Part shown: piece by piece, positions 47,943-60,311 of the stretch
Layout of the letters: every line of letters begins with the position of its first letter
Numbering within the stretch: position 1 is the stretch's first letter
DNA from: Karalla daura
Lineage: Eukaryota > Chordata > Actinopteri > Chaetodontiformes > Leiognathidae
NCBI GenBank assembly: GCA_029224185.1
Contig: CM055188.1
Span: 27,371,997-27,435,996 of the forward strand
Length of the DNA stretch: 64,000 nt
Direction: 5' to 3'
Notes under the pieces: model-generated
What the model saw: the letters and a program-made list of their open reading frames with translations, nothing else
The model's database searches: none
What the model was told of the DNA's origin: nothing
Program-made: the position numbers and the translations under genes

Positions 47943-50185
47943 ATGTCTGGTGTGGGAGAAGCTTCCGGTGGAGGAGACGTGATGAACCGGGTGAGAAGCC
48001 CCGAGGAGCAGGGCTTCAACGCTGCTCCCAGCGTCCTCTCCACCGCATCCTCCAGGTTTCTGCAGGTCGAGCTGGAGCTGAACATCCTCCTCCGTGGACT
48101 CAGCTTCAGCGAGCCCGTCCAGTACATCTACAACCCGCTGGAGTATGCCTGGGACACACACCGCTGCTACGTGGAGAAGTACTGCAGAGCCGGACACAGC
48201 GTCCTCTTCCTGGGCATGAACCCGGGACCCTTCGGGATGGCCCAGACCGGGGTGAGAGCAGAGGGTTGTCACACTGTGCATCTCTGTTGTTGCCTTCTTC
48301 TTCTACTACTTGTTGTTGTTGTTGTTGTCGTCGTCGTACTTGTTTTTACTTCTTCGGTATCAGTAAATTCTTCACCCTTCATCTCCTACTTTATCTTTTT
48401 CTTCTGCTTCATCAAATTCTTCCTTCTCTGCATCATTTCTTCACCTTCTTGCTCTTCCATCTCTCCTTGTTCTCAACTCTCCTGTTGTCATTTCATTTCA
48501 TGTCTGCATGCATGTCAACAAATCCTGTACATTTTTATGTATTATGTCTCATGCACACAAGGCTATTCATGTTGTGAAGACGCTGCCATAGTCTAGCTTT
48601 AAAATGTGATGTCAGTTTCCTCTGACTCTCTTTTATTTTCTGTGGAAACCTCTACAAACTGTTTGTCTGTCAAGCTATCTGTCTTGTTCTACTTTATTTC
48701 ACTGGTTGGCTGATTGTTTGTACCAGTCCCAGTACCAGGGTGAACATGCACACTCGGACTAGTCGAATCCAAATCCTTCTTACTGAGAGTGACAAACCAC
48801 TTAACTAATGTGTTGCCTATTGTGTATCAGTTAAGCTTTATCCTCTCACACACACATGCAAGAGTAGTTTACAGAATGGAATTTTCTCATTTGTCGTATG
48901 AACATTACCAACACTGTCTAAACTCAATTGCAAACACATTCAAGTTTTGGATTTTACATGTTTTAACTTTCAGTCTGTTTTGCCATCACTCAGACCCAGA
49001 ATTGTTTGTCCACAGATTAGAAGGTCTGTGGTATGATCCCATGTGGCCTTGGGCAACATACTGAACCTCAAACATGCTGTCTCATCAATGTATGAATGTG
49101 TGCACATTTACTGTTGTGGTGGACATTCTGTTGGAAAAAGCTTTAGATTTACCATTTGGTGCAGGTTTAACTTGACACAGTCAGATGAATGATGGGGAAA
49201 GAGCCCGGAGCAGAGAACAGCCTTGTATTTTATGTGTGTTAGGATGAGATATGAGAGTGTGTCCTTGATTAGTGAATCCATATTATATATGAGGTGTGGT
49301 GACGTGTGAGGCTAGGTGCCGCTGATTGGGGCACACACGTCAGGTTTCAGCGTTTTTGAGGGTGTCACATATGTGTTTATGGTTTCATCAGATTACTCCA
49401 GGCCTATATTAATCATAGAAGTACATTGTGACAGGTCACAAGAATAACAGTTGGCATGATGTGCAACATCAGGCCATCACCCTCCCAATACACTATTAAC
49501 ATAATTCAGATGGCGTCCATGCTCTCACTTGATGCTACAGTGCACTAAGTATGAGCTTTGTTGTGTTGGTTAAGCTAAATCTCTGACTTCCCTGCAGTAT
49601 CTCAATGATATCGTGTTCTAACAACGCAAAACTATCTGTTGTGTTTTTTCCCAGGTCCCATTTGGGGAAGTGAAGTCAGTCATCAATTGGCTGAAGATCA
49701 CGGGGGAGGTCGGTCATCCACCTAACGAACACCCGAAGCGGCGGATCACGGGACTCGCCTGCACTCAGAGCGAAGTGAGTGGCGCTCGTTTCTGGGGCTT
49801 CTTCAAGAAGTTGTGCGGTGAACCAGAACGGTTCTTCCAGCACTGCTTCGTGCACAATCTGTGCCCGCTCATCTTCATGAGCGGCAGCGGGAAGAACTTG
49901 ACGCCCCCCGAGCTGCAGGCACGGGAGCGGGACCAGCTCCTCGCCCTCTGTGACACCGCGCTGTGCCAGGCGGTGCAGGCGCTGGGCGTCTCCATGGTGA
50001 TCGGCGTCGGCAGGGTGGCGGAGCAGCGGGCACGGCGAGCGCTGTCCGCGGCAGGTATTCAAGTGAGAGTCGAGGGCATCATGCATCCCTCGCCGAGGAA
50101 CCCAGCGGCCAATAGGGGCTGGGAGGAGGTGGCAAGAGCAAAACTTACTGAGCTCGGTGTGATGTCGCTGCTGGAAAAGGCGTAG
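47943..50185 (+). CDS. smug1: Single-strand selective monofunctional uracil-DNA glycosylase
   Basis: Removes uracil and 5-hydroxymethyluracil from DNA in nuclear base excision repair (family knowledge). Two coding exons, 47943-48251 and 49655-50185, join in phase 0 to 840 bp and 279 residues; human SMUG1 is about 270. The catalytic motif GMNPGPFGMAQTGVPFGEV is split by the intron after TG, and the second motif HPSPRNPAANRGW is intact. The start at 47943 gives MSGVGEASGGGD; a second in-frame ATG at 47982 (MNRVRSPEEQGF) is a possible alternative. The donor GTGAGA and acceptor TTTTCCCAG are good. The reading frame that continues past the first exon into the intron is not coding. Confidence 0.96.
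48252..49654 (+). other. smug1: smug1 intron
   Basis: 1.4 kb. Contains CTT/GTT-rich low-complexity sequence near 48290-48490 and nothing else recognised. Confidence 0.85.
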
Positions 50186-50910
50186 CACACATTTACCTTG
50201 AGACTTTCCCGATCAAAAACAGCTCTCCTTTTGATGATGGATCAAGATGCAAGGAGCTGGAATATACATCGTATAGCCCTACATTTCTATGTAATGATTT
50301 GAATGTGTGTGTATGTGTGTTTGTATGTATGTGTGTGATTAGCAAACATTGTCAGCTTCAGCTCAGAAGGATGAAAAACACTAATGTTTCACACGTCTAT
50401 CATCTCCAATGCTGGAAACATCTGCTGAGCAGCTGCAGGTCTCCTCTCTGCTGTCCAGATCTGTCTCTCTGCCCACTGCTTTATGCATCAGTGCCTCCTG
50501 GTTGCACTTCAAGTAAACAACAACTAAACACTAATACTGTACGTATTTGCTTTGGTTATACTGTATATGTTAGGTATTTAAATTGCATCAAGTTGAAAGC
50601 TTGTATTGAACAAGTTGTCACGCACAAGCTCCTGAATGTACACTGGGAGAAATCCTCAGGAAGAAAAAACAAAGAACACACTTCATAAACCTACTGTAGC
50701 CAGTGTTGCTTTGTGTTGCTCTCTCACTTCTGAGATATTGTAAAAAAAAAAGAAGAGAAAGAAGTTTTGTTTTGTTTATACTTCTATTTTGCTTCTTTTA
50801 ATTGTTTCCTGTTTTTATAAATTTTTAACCTATTTTACTTAGTTTTACCATTCCCTTGCCAAATCTTGTGAAACTATGAAATGATTAAAAAAAAAAGGAT
50901 TTGCTATTGA
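50186..50910 (+). other. smug1: Probable smug1 3' untranslated region
   Basis: Noncoding sequence after the stop. A candidate ATTAAA signal lies at 50884-50889. Contains a GT-rich patch near 50306-50338. Confidence 0.4.
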
Positions 50911-52555
50911 AATATGAAATGAAACTGCTTCTGTTTTTTTTTTCCAAGATGAATGCTTGCTGACAGCTGAGACTGACATCTAAGCGCACTGTCATGCTGG
51001 TGACGTTGTAAATAAGGCCTGAAGCTCCAAGTGTACAGAATCACATGCATACATTACATGCAGATATGAAAATCAAAATGTATTTCTGTAGTGTTAAACC
51101 ACGGCAATATAGATAAATAGACACTGCTTTCTTGGATTCTGGATGTAATGTTTTAATGTTCACAAACATTTCCAAAATCACCATAAACACTCGGCTTAAA
51201 TGCGTTTGTGTTGACGCTACAGCACCATCATGTGGCCACCACTGGGAAGACACCTCTTACGCAATCAAATACAGTTTTGAGATGCAGTTAAAATCAGATG
51301 AACAAAATATACTTTTCGTATTAAGCTACAAAATTTGAGGGGGAAAAACACTGTCATGTCATTGGTGTATCGTAAGAGTTTTAAACAAATGTAGACAGGT
51401 TTTGCGTAGTAAATAATCATCGATTTAGAAACTTTAAAAAAATAAGAAATCTAGATAAGTGTTTTGAATATGATGTTTGTTTCACCTTTTACCGATTTTT
51501 GTTGCACAGTTGGCTCATTAAAGTTGTTGTTCAGAGAAATGTTTTCACTCCCCTCTCTTCCTTTCCTCACCCCCGCCCCCCTCCTCACCCCCTGCACTGC
51601 CTCTACTGAGAATTGCAATGAGCAGTAACACCGGCAGCAGATCCTGTGTCCTAACACGCCGGCCTGTGGTGGGAATTGAAGTCTGTGGTGCCGCTTTAGC
51701 CTCTGGTGGGACATGTGCTCCTGGACTGCATTTCCCATGAGCGTCCCAGCATCCCTAATTTTACTCTGGGGGTCCAAGGGATGTTGTGAAACTCCTGCAC
51801 CTGACAGGATTGCTCATCACTATCCCCCGATTGATGCACAGCTCTAACCTGCATGAGGTGGCAGAAAAGACATCACTTCATTTTCTCAGCAGAACAAGGT
51901 AAGAACACACCAGCAACACAATTTCAATGCTTTATCAAACAAACATTTATTAGTTGGTTTCAGAAAACTATTTGATTATAACAAGCAAGAGCACTCAACA
52001 AGACCTGTAATGTCAGAATTACTGCATTGCTATTACTACACACATTTAAGAGGCAGTGAATATTTACTGCCACACTTAATAAAACTCTCTTTTCAGTGTG
52101 TTAAGAATATATTCATGATGATCTTAATTATATAGGCTCAAAGAATGAAATCTAACAAATGCAAAGAAAATATAATCAGGACCAGTGACCCTAAAGTGGT
52201 CATTTAGCGTATGATTACAATTGTATAAAATTATATGATATAGACACAAAAGTTGTTGTATATGGTGGAAGAGAATTGAAAAAGTTGCATATCATCAAGT
52301 GCACAGTGCATCAGTGTCTAGAGCTTGAAACCGGTGTTTTCCACGGGTTTGATAGGATGACTTCAGCAGATGTATGAGACTGTTGTTTATACACATTTCA
52401 CGGGGCCATAGGCGACCGCTGTTATGACCGGCCCGCATTCCTCAACTGACTCCGTATCAGCTTTCATCAGCTGTCCTCCTCCAGACTGAAACTGGAGCAC
52501 GTTTCATCAGATCCACGTATGATTTTCTTCCTAAACAGCTCAGCTTCCTCTCAGC
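50911..52555. other. Intergenic region and calcoco1 5' flank
   Basis: No gene recognised. The calcoco1 promoter and any noncoding first exon presumably lie in the last few hundred bases; no distinct core promoter element seen. Confidence 0.45.
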
Positions 52556-55500
52556 ATGGATAAACAGCCTGCGGTGGTGTTTCGAAATGTGGGGCAACTG
52601 TACTTTCCCCAGACCAGAGTGGAGTGCCACTACAGTCTGACCTCGGGGCATCAGTGGAGCAGCAGCGACTGGATCGGGATTTTTGAGGTCGATTCGGCCA
52701 CTTTTAACTCCATCTCTCTCCGCTGCTACAACAGAAAAGACCATTGTTTAAGCAGATGACGTGGGATAATGAAGCCTGTGCACTTTTGTTTGTCATGCAG
52801 GTGGGATGGTCTTCGGTGAAACAGTATCACACATACACGTGGGCTCTTGTTCCCGAGGGCTACACTGAGGGCAGCGATGTCAACTGCTGTGCACTTTTCC
52901 AGGGTATGAATTTTTAAGAATTTCACAATAATAGTTTTCATTTTCATGATAAGTTTGTGGATTATAGTTCATACTTCAATCTCAGTTTTGACAAACTGAA
53001 AAACAGTGTTTTACACACATGCGTTTCTTTCCATTTTCTGCTGCTTTGTGCTTCAACCTGTAAGTGGTGAATAATCATCAGAGATAAACCGATTTTGGGG
53101 TTAACTGTCTAATTAAGAAAACCATATAGCAGTAAATAAAATATCCAAACACACACAATTTACTAATCCATTAATTATATAAAATCGACAGTGAAATGGG
53201 CCATGTGATATATTGTCATTTGTTTACTTTCCTAAACAATCTGTAGGTGTTTCAGGCTTTTCACAACTGCTTAGTTGTAGTGTGTAAGTTGGAGTGTTGA
53301 TGCATGCTGTAGTGCAATGCAGCATCACTGCAAAACAAAAGGGAAACCAAGGAGAAGTTTCTGCTTTGCAGTCTGGAGCTGCTGAGTACGTCTGAAACAC
53401 CATGGTCAACACTGAATTCACTTCAGATTCAGTTAAATTCAAAGTCATTTTAAGGTTTCACCCCAGGTGTATTTTTGTAACACTTGTGATGAACTATTGA
53501 GATGTTGTTGCGCCTCCTTGATGCAGCTTCGTACCTGCCTCGGCCCAGCGCTGTGGAGTATGAGTTTGTGTACGTGGATAAGATGAGCGAGGTGTGCGCG
53601 CGCAGTCGCCCCTTCACTTTCTGTGCTCCAAAACCTCTGGAGGAGCTGGAGACCCTGAAAGAAGAGCAGGACGAAGAGGATGGAGAGGAGGAGCTACTCG
53701 TTGTCATCCCCAGGGCTCAGCTGCTGCAGGTGGGTTTCTGCATCTCTGTGCTATTAATATTTAGTTCAAATCATTTAGATTGACACAATAACACTGCAAG
53801 TTATCCTTTATATGTTGCAATTATTGAAAAATGTATTCCACGGTGGATAGAGTCGATTGGACGAATGCTTACAAAAACAAGCAGAGATCCAGGAGGCTCT
53901 GGAGGTGACAAAAAAGGCCATGGAGACTGAGAAAGACAGTGGGTTGAAAGCTAGGATGGAGTGGGAGAGTGAAAGAGAAGCGATGAAGGACGAGATCTCA
54001 GAGCTCAGAGACAACATGAGACAAAACTGTGAGACGCTGAAGAAGATGGAGGGAAAACACAAGGTTTGAACCTCATAATTTCACAGATTTGTGTGTGTTA
54101 ACAAACAAACAAACAAAACCCCATAATACTTTCCATTCTCACTCCAACCCTGACAGGATGTGAAAAGCAGTCAGGAGAATCTGACCTTTGAGCTGACCAA
54201 ACTCCTGGCTGAAAAAACTGAGAGTCAGCAGCGAATCAAAGAACTGGAGGAGGACATCAAGGTCCTGAATGACAGAGATAATGAAGGAAATGTAGAACTG
54301 GACAGGCAAGTGTTTAGTGCTTAAAGCATCTGTTATAGTATTTATGCTACTGCTCTCTCATCTCTTGGTAGTCTAAAGAATGCAGAGCAGTTTTTATTGT
54401 TACACTGTGGCTTATTTTGTGATTTGGCTTGAATGTGATTTCTCCTGTGTGGGTTCCTTTGGATAAAAATGTCAATGTAATGTACGTATATTTGTCCCTC
54501 AGGCTGAAAGACAGATTGAAGAAGATGTCCAGTCAAATGAAGCACGATGAGGAGAAGAGAAAGTCTCTGCAGGTGATTGCATCCTCTTCTCTCGCAGATG
54601 AATGGGTCAGAGGAAGACATGCATCCTCTGTGGGTTAGATAGAAACAACTTTAACTGTATCACCTCAGGGACAGAGCCTGACCACCTCTGCCTTGTCCCG
54701 TTCCCCCCCGTGGTTCTGCAGATGGAGAACGAGGCCGCCCGGGCAGAGGTGCAGGTGCTGCAGGAGCGTCTGGACTCCAGCGAGCACGTGGCTGAGTGCC
54801 TGCGCAGGGAGCTGAGGGAGCTGGGCACCCGGCAGGGCGCTGCCCACACCGAGCTGCACCAGGCCCGGCTGCAGGTGGCGCAACTCACTCTGCAGCTGTC
54901 CGAGGAGAACCTGCTGCTGAGGGAGGAGCGAGCCAACTGGGCCCTGGAGAGGGAGGCGCACAGGCACGCAGCGGAGGTGAGGGATCACAGCTACGTTTAC
55001 TGTCAAACAGTCAGATGTGATGTGACCTGTCGCTGTTACTGTCTTCCATATTTCAGTTTGTTTTTAGTCTCATCTTTATATTAATAAAAGCTGCTTGTAA
55101 ATATTACATGTTTCCTGTGGAGCACAAAAAAGGACAGAAGCAACGGTCTGTTTTGAGACTGAATCATAATGAATGAACTACTAATTTAACATCCTGAATG
55201 CTGAATCTGTCATTTCAATTCCAATAATTCTGAATTTCGCTTTTGGGTTTTCTGCTTTGTTTTTTTAACTTTATTTTATTTTTCTGGTGTGGGTTTTTCT
55301 GCAGGCAGATAAGAAGAAATTGCAGGAGCTGAGCTGCGAGGTGCAGAGGAAGGAGGAGTGGCTGCAGGAGGAGAGGACGGAGAGGGAGAAACTGGAGTTA
55401 GAGCTCGGGAATGAGAGAGACTGCACTCGAGTGAGTGAATCAAAGTACATCATGCTCACCATTATTCACCACACAAACACATTCAGCTCTAAATATAACT

Positions 55501-57977
55501 GCTCGTGTGCCACAAATCTGCATCATCAGCTGCTCACATTACAGTTTGGAAACTGGAGAACGGTGCCAGAGCTCGATTATAACTTGCATGCCGGCACAAA
55601 TAGAAAGGCTTCCATGAACAGTGAGTAAACATTTCCTGCCACTGGCTTGTGATCAACAACCGGGGGGACACGGGACGAGCCAAGTCAGAGGTGTGGTTGC
55701 ACAGGTTGGGTGGAGTAACTGGAGATGCTGCTGCCCCCTGCAGGTGCTGCTGAGCGACACCAAGAGAGAGCTGCAGGAGGTGAAGGCCGCTCTGAGGAAG
55801 GTCCAGAAAGAAAGAGAGGAGCAGCAGGAGGAAAAACAGGCGAGGAGTCCACACCTGCAGGACTTACGGTTTAGGGATTTTATTTGAGAAAAGTCTAGTA
55901 GAAGTGTAGCCACTCTATATCGTTGGAGCGTGAATCTGCACACAAATGTGCTAACTCCCAAATGAGTTAGCATATCTGCCTAACTCATTTGTGGGCCAAA
56001 CTGAGAAAAACGTTCTTAAATCACACCCTCTTATTTCCGAAAAGGCTGACAATAAGATAAATAAATAACCAGAACATCATTTAAGGGTCAAGTTAGTACT
56101 CATTTACACTTACATGCATAATTTTGAAGAACTTATATATTTAATTCTATTTTACATTTTGCTTCTTCAACCAATTTTCCTGCCACTCTGCTCTGTCACC
56201 TCTCTCTTTGTTAAAAGACGTCAATCAGTAATCAATTACCCTGAACTCCAAATGGTTTAGTACTTCTACTTCATCTTTATCATCATCTTCTCCTTTGTCT
56301 TCTTCTTCTTGACTCTGGACTCCAGGACCTGGAGAACTACATCCATGAGCTGGAGCAGAGGTTGGGAATCGTCTCAGAGACTAAACTAAACGGAGAAACA
56401 CCTGCACACACCTGTGAGTGGTGAAGTCGGCCTTTATATGCAGCGTGTTTTTGATATTCTTTTGTCTTTGTCGTGTGGTGATCATCAAAGTGAAGACTCT
56501 GCTCTGATTTAAACAGCGTCCTCTGAAGAAAACCAGGACACCTTCTCACCTTCCTCCAGATCGATTTCATCCCCTCTCTTCATGTCCCCGAACCTGGAGC
56601 AGCCGAACGGAGCAGAGATCCCCGCTGAGACACACACAACAAACAAAGATGACGGCACACAGGTACAAACCTGACTCCGAGGAGCAAATTACTTTTCATT
56701 AGTTTAGAGTCTATAAGAGCTCTCTGTTCCGGCCTGTAGTGGTTGAACACTGAGGTGTTTTACTGACTGGTAGAAAGAAATCAAAACAAATCGTTTATTC
56801 ATTCTCACTGGAAGGAGGCCAACACCAGAAATGTAACTGCTCTGATGTAACTTGGATGTAATTTTTCTCCCTTTGAATTTTCTTTGGTGAAATGCGTTGG
56901 TGAAATGTAAATATAAATGAGTTTCTTCCTCTTATTTTGACCATATTTTGAGCTTTTGTTTTACAACCAATTAATGATAAGAAATCAACAGTACACAAAC
57001 TACACAAAACCAGGGGGATAATCTACAAAATATATACGTGATGAAAATATGTATATACTATTTTCCAAGCTTTAAAGCGACAATGTGTAACCCAAAATCA
57101 ACACCATCATTGTAATCTGACATATTGTCGTAAGCATAGATGGTTTATATTTGATATTTTGCACCATGACAGTCAAGAGAAGCTTTTTGATATATGGAGG
57201 CTACCGTAACTTTGAAACAGGGTGCGCCACGCGTTTACATGCAATACACAATTCCACCATTAGGTGGAGGTATTCTTACACAATGTCCCTTTTAAGTAAG
57301 TGTAGATCAAATGTAGTCAGTGAAATGAAAGCGGTCACAAATGTTCCTCTGTGTGTTACAGTGTCTTGTTTTCACAGATAACAGATGCTTTAAATCAACA
57401 TAACTTTATTTTGATAGGCAGACAAAACCCGATACTGAAACGTTACCAAGCTGAACTCGTGTACAGATGTAAAAACCACAAACACTGATCCACATAACTG
57501 GACCCCACACAAACGCAACACCGGGTGAGTGAGTGGTCAAAGGACACGCAAACAAAACGTGCAGTTCACACCCAACTTTGCTTCTGTCTGTTCAATCAGG
57601 GTGTGTGGATGCATCAGTGTGAGAACAGAGCGGTTGACGAGAAGAGACTGATCCTTCCAGAACTTGTTGACCCCATCCTGAGGTGACAGTTCTGGCTTTC
57701 TACCAGTCACAGCGCAAACCTCACGTCCCCTGTCCGTCACTGCACTCATCACCTCACCTAAAATATCACGTGATGACTCCTTTCACACTCCGCAGGCTGT
57801 TTTTTTTCTTTCTTTTTGAAGCGTTTTCTTTACCTGTGGGTACAGTCACAGAGAGCACTGAGAAGTGAACTTAAAAAGGCATGATATGTTGGATTGGAAT
57901 GGATTTGTTTTGTCACCTGCATTTTATGAAGGTTAAAACATCAAACGTCTCTCTCTCTCTCTCTCTCTCTGCAGTGA
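52556..57977 (+). CDS. calcoco1: Calcium-binding and coiled-coil domain protein 1 (CALCOCO1-like), short form
   Basis: Family members are nuclear receptor coactivators and ER/Golgi autophagy receptors. Coding exons: 52556-52687, 52801-52903, 53527-53729, 53851-54063, 54157-54305, 54503-54572, 54722-54976, 55305-55430, 55744-55839, 56335-56413, 56517-56662; total 1572 bp, exactly 524 codons. A final exon at 57975 would begin with TGA. The SKICH domain is at about residues 8-120 (VVFRNVGQLYFP, ECHYSL, SDWIGIFE, VGWSSVKQYHTYTW, ASYLPRPSAVEYEF). Residues from about 145 to 440 are charged coiled coil; LLSDTKRELQEVKAALRKVQ matches human [20 protein letters not shown]. The human C-terminal zinc finger (CPICKERF) is not found. 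Introns after 54305 and 55839 use GC donors. The first donor (GTCGAT) is weak, but the junction FE|VGWS fits the family. Confidence 0.88.
55950..55990 (+). repeat. Overlapping inverted repeats in a calcoco1 intron
   Basis: GCTAACTC (55950-55957) can pair with GAGTTAGC (55964-55971). AAATGAGTTAG (55960-55970) can alternatively pair with CTAACTCATTT (55980-55990). The two hairpins exclude each other. Confidence 0.8.
56663..57974 (+). other. calcoco1: Last intron of calcoco1 (or 3' extension)
   Basis: 1.3 kb without a recognised exon. Searched in all frames for the human-type C-terminal zinc finger and none was seen. If the intron is retained, the frame ends after three more codons (VQT then stop at 56672). 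A CT microsatellite forms the acceptor tract at 57949-57970. Confidence 0.55.
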
Positions 57978-58735
57978 GCTGGCCGACTCCCCCATGTGGT
58001 GACACAGAGGAGGACGATGGGCGTGAAGTCGCTTGTTTACCGTTGCAATATAAGCTCTTAAGAAACCCTGGGAAACCTTGCTGCATTAAATGCTTATTCT
58101 TGTTTTTCCTTTTAGTTTTCATTCAGAAAAAAATGTTGAAATTCTCTGAATTATGGAAAGAAAAGTGCGATATTGTGCCATGACTAAACTGAATGTAACG
58201 CGTTATGTTTCCGGTGCATGTGAGTGTGTCTCTTGACAGTGTGTGTGTGTGTGTGTGTGTGTGTGTCTGTGAATGTGTGTTACAGACAAGTGTGAAATGT
58301 TCTATTGAACAGAGCATTGGAAAAAAATCACTGTGAGACACTTTTACTGTTTATTGATTACTGAGCTTCTGATGGGTAGATGAAGCTCTGTAAGTGTGAT
58401 GACAGTAATTGCAGATGGGGATGCGTATTGTCAAAATATGAGATCAATTTCTTTTTTAAACTTTACTATTTTGGTCGTAGTTGTGTGTTATGTTATGTAG
58501 ATGTGTGTTAAAGTCATGGAAAAGAAGATGACAACTGGACACAGAAAGGTCTGAGGACAAAAAGCATATTTATCAAAATACAGGAAAGACGACAAGAAAT
58601 AACAACTGAGCAAACACAAAAATGTAAGAACACGGACAGTCTTTGTTTTTTTTTTCTTTCTTCTTCTGTGTGGTATGTGTGTAATGGAACTATTTTGATG
58701 TAAAAACCCAATTAAAGATAAAACTCATGAGGTGT
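57975..58735 (+). other. calcoco1: Probable calcoco1 terminal exon and 3' untranslated region
   Basis: A strong acceptor (CT repeats then GCAG) is followed by TGA in the required frame. A polyadenylation signal ATTAAA lies at 58711-58716. A GT run (58240-58265) is included. Confidence 0.5.
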
Positions 58736-60311
58736 CTGAATCCCTGAACGTGGAGACAAGTTATTTGCACGCTACAAAGATTGAGTTTATAGAAACTAAG
58801 ACAGTAAATAATAAATGCAAAACAGCAAAATGAAACATGGAGAAGAGGTTTCCAGCTTCACAAGTAATTTAAGTACATTAATCTCACATCAAAATCACAC
58901 AAAACAAAGTGAATATATTTCACATTGATGAGCTTCATAGAACTTTTTTTTCATGTTGTTTTCATCCAAATGTCATGTTATTTCTTTGGTATATTCTTTT
59001 TTTTTTTTTTTCTCCACAACTTAACATACAGAACTGAAGCCAACGATGTACAGAACTAAAGCCAACAACGTACAGAACCAAAGCCAACGACATGGCTAAT
59101 ATGGCAGATCTATTGCACCAACTCAAACACAAGAGCAGGAGAAAAAAACAAGTTGAATAAAGTTTATAGAAACAATAACAATTAATCACGAAACATTATA
59201 TTTATGTAAGACATTAAATACTTAACATAGTCTGTAGAAATGGCTGATGTGTGCAAACTGTTGACTGTGTGTGTTTGTGTGTATGTGTGTGTATGTGTGT
59301 GTGTGTTTGTCAGTGTGTGTGTGTGTGTGAAAACACTGATGTTTCTTGTACATCAGTCACGCCATTGTGACAAACGTCACAAATGACATTTCACCAGTCT
59401 GAAATACATCATAATGGTGGATTGTTTGTTTACTGGAATCAACTGCCCGTGTCTCCTTTGTTGATTCCGCATCCGGTGCGAAAGTTTAAGTTAAGTTTAA
59501 CTTAAATTTCACGCTGTTGTTGTGTGTGTGGCCACAGAGGTCGTACGGGATACGTGTTTTTTTTTCCGCTCTTCTTCCCGCTCCGTTCAGGGAGTGAGTG
59601 TCTCTACGTACGATAGCTAGAAACACGCAGTCCTGTTTGTCAGATACTATACTCTCATTGTGTCCCTCATGTCAACGGGCCACATTAACAACATGCCACA
59701 AAGGACAACATGCTGATGGAGAATCGTTTTCCCTTACTACTGTTAAGGAATTAAGTCAGACTCACATTGCTTCTTGTTACACAAAGAACAACGATCTTAT
59801 GCGTTAACAAGCTGCATAGTCTTAATCAAAAGTAAATGATTAAGTATCCATTTTTTCTTTTTTTTTTCTTTTTACAAAATCCAAAAGTTAAACGTCACTT
59901 GTTGAAACACAACAACACACATGAACACGTCGTTAGTGTCGCGTGTGACCCGATGTAAAGCTGAAGTTTTTCCGTGGTTTTGTTGTCGTGTTGGACGGTT
60001 GACACCTCGGTGTGATCGTTGGTCATCTGACATGACGTGCAAGTGTCCGTCAGACGTTTTTTTCTTTTTTTAAGTGAGTATGAACATCTTTACATTTTCT
60101 GCTACAAAACATTTTCTTTTTTAAATGGTTGTCCTTTAGGAGAACTAATAACTGGTACTCTTCCTCTCTCTGAAACTCTTAACTGAGAATTAATGGCAAT
60201 CATTTTGGTAGCGTCGCACCTCTATAACGTCACTCTGAATTTTGGTTAACGCTCTTAACCATTACGAGCTCACGCACAACCACACACACACACACACCTG
60301 AGGTTTTTTCT
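58736..60311. other. Region between the convergent calcoco1 and rarg genes
   Basis: No gene recognised. Contains GT-rich repeats (59266-59330), a 22-bp x 3 minisatellite (59028-59093) and a near-palindrome at 59485-59506 (TTTAAGTTAA, GT, TTAACTTAAA). Part may be rarg 3' untranslated sequence. Confidence 0.45.
59028..59093. repeat. Minisatellite, three 22-bp units
   Basis: Three contiguous units of the form ACAGAACTGAAGCCAACGAT plus two bases, with one to three differences between copies. Confidence 0.85.

Noticed and set aside
47936..48596. Two overlapping plus open frames of more than 210 codons across the first smug1 exon
   Set aside because: One is a shadow frame. The other is real smug1 only to 48251 and then runs into intron made of CTT/GTT repeats.
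57590..57690. Possible extra calcoco1 exon (AGACTGATCCTTCCAG region)
   Set aside because: No acceptor/donor pair keeps the phase, and the translation shows no CALCOCO1 or zinc-finger features.
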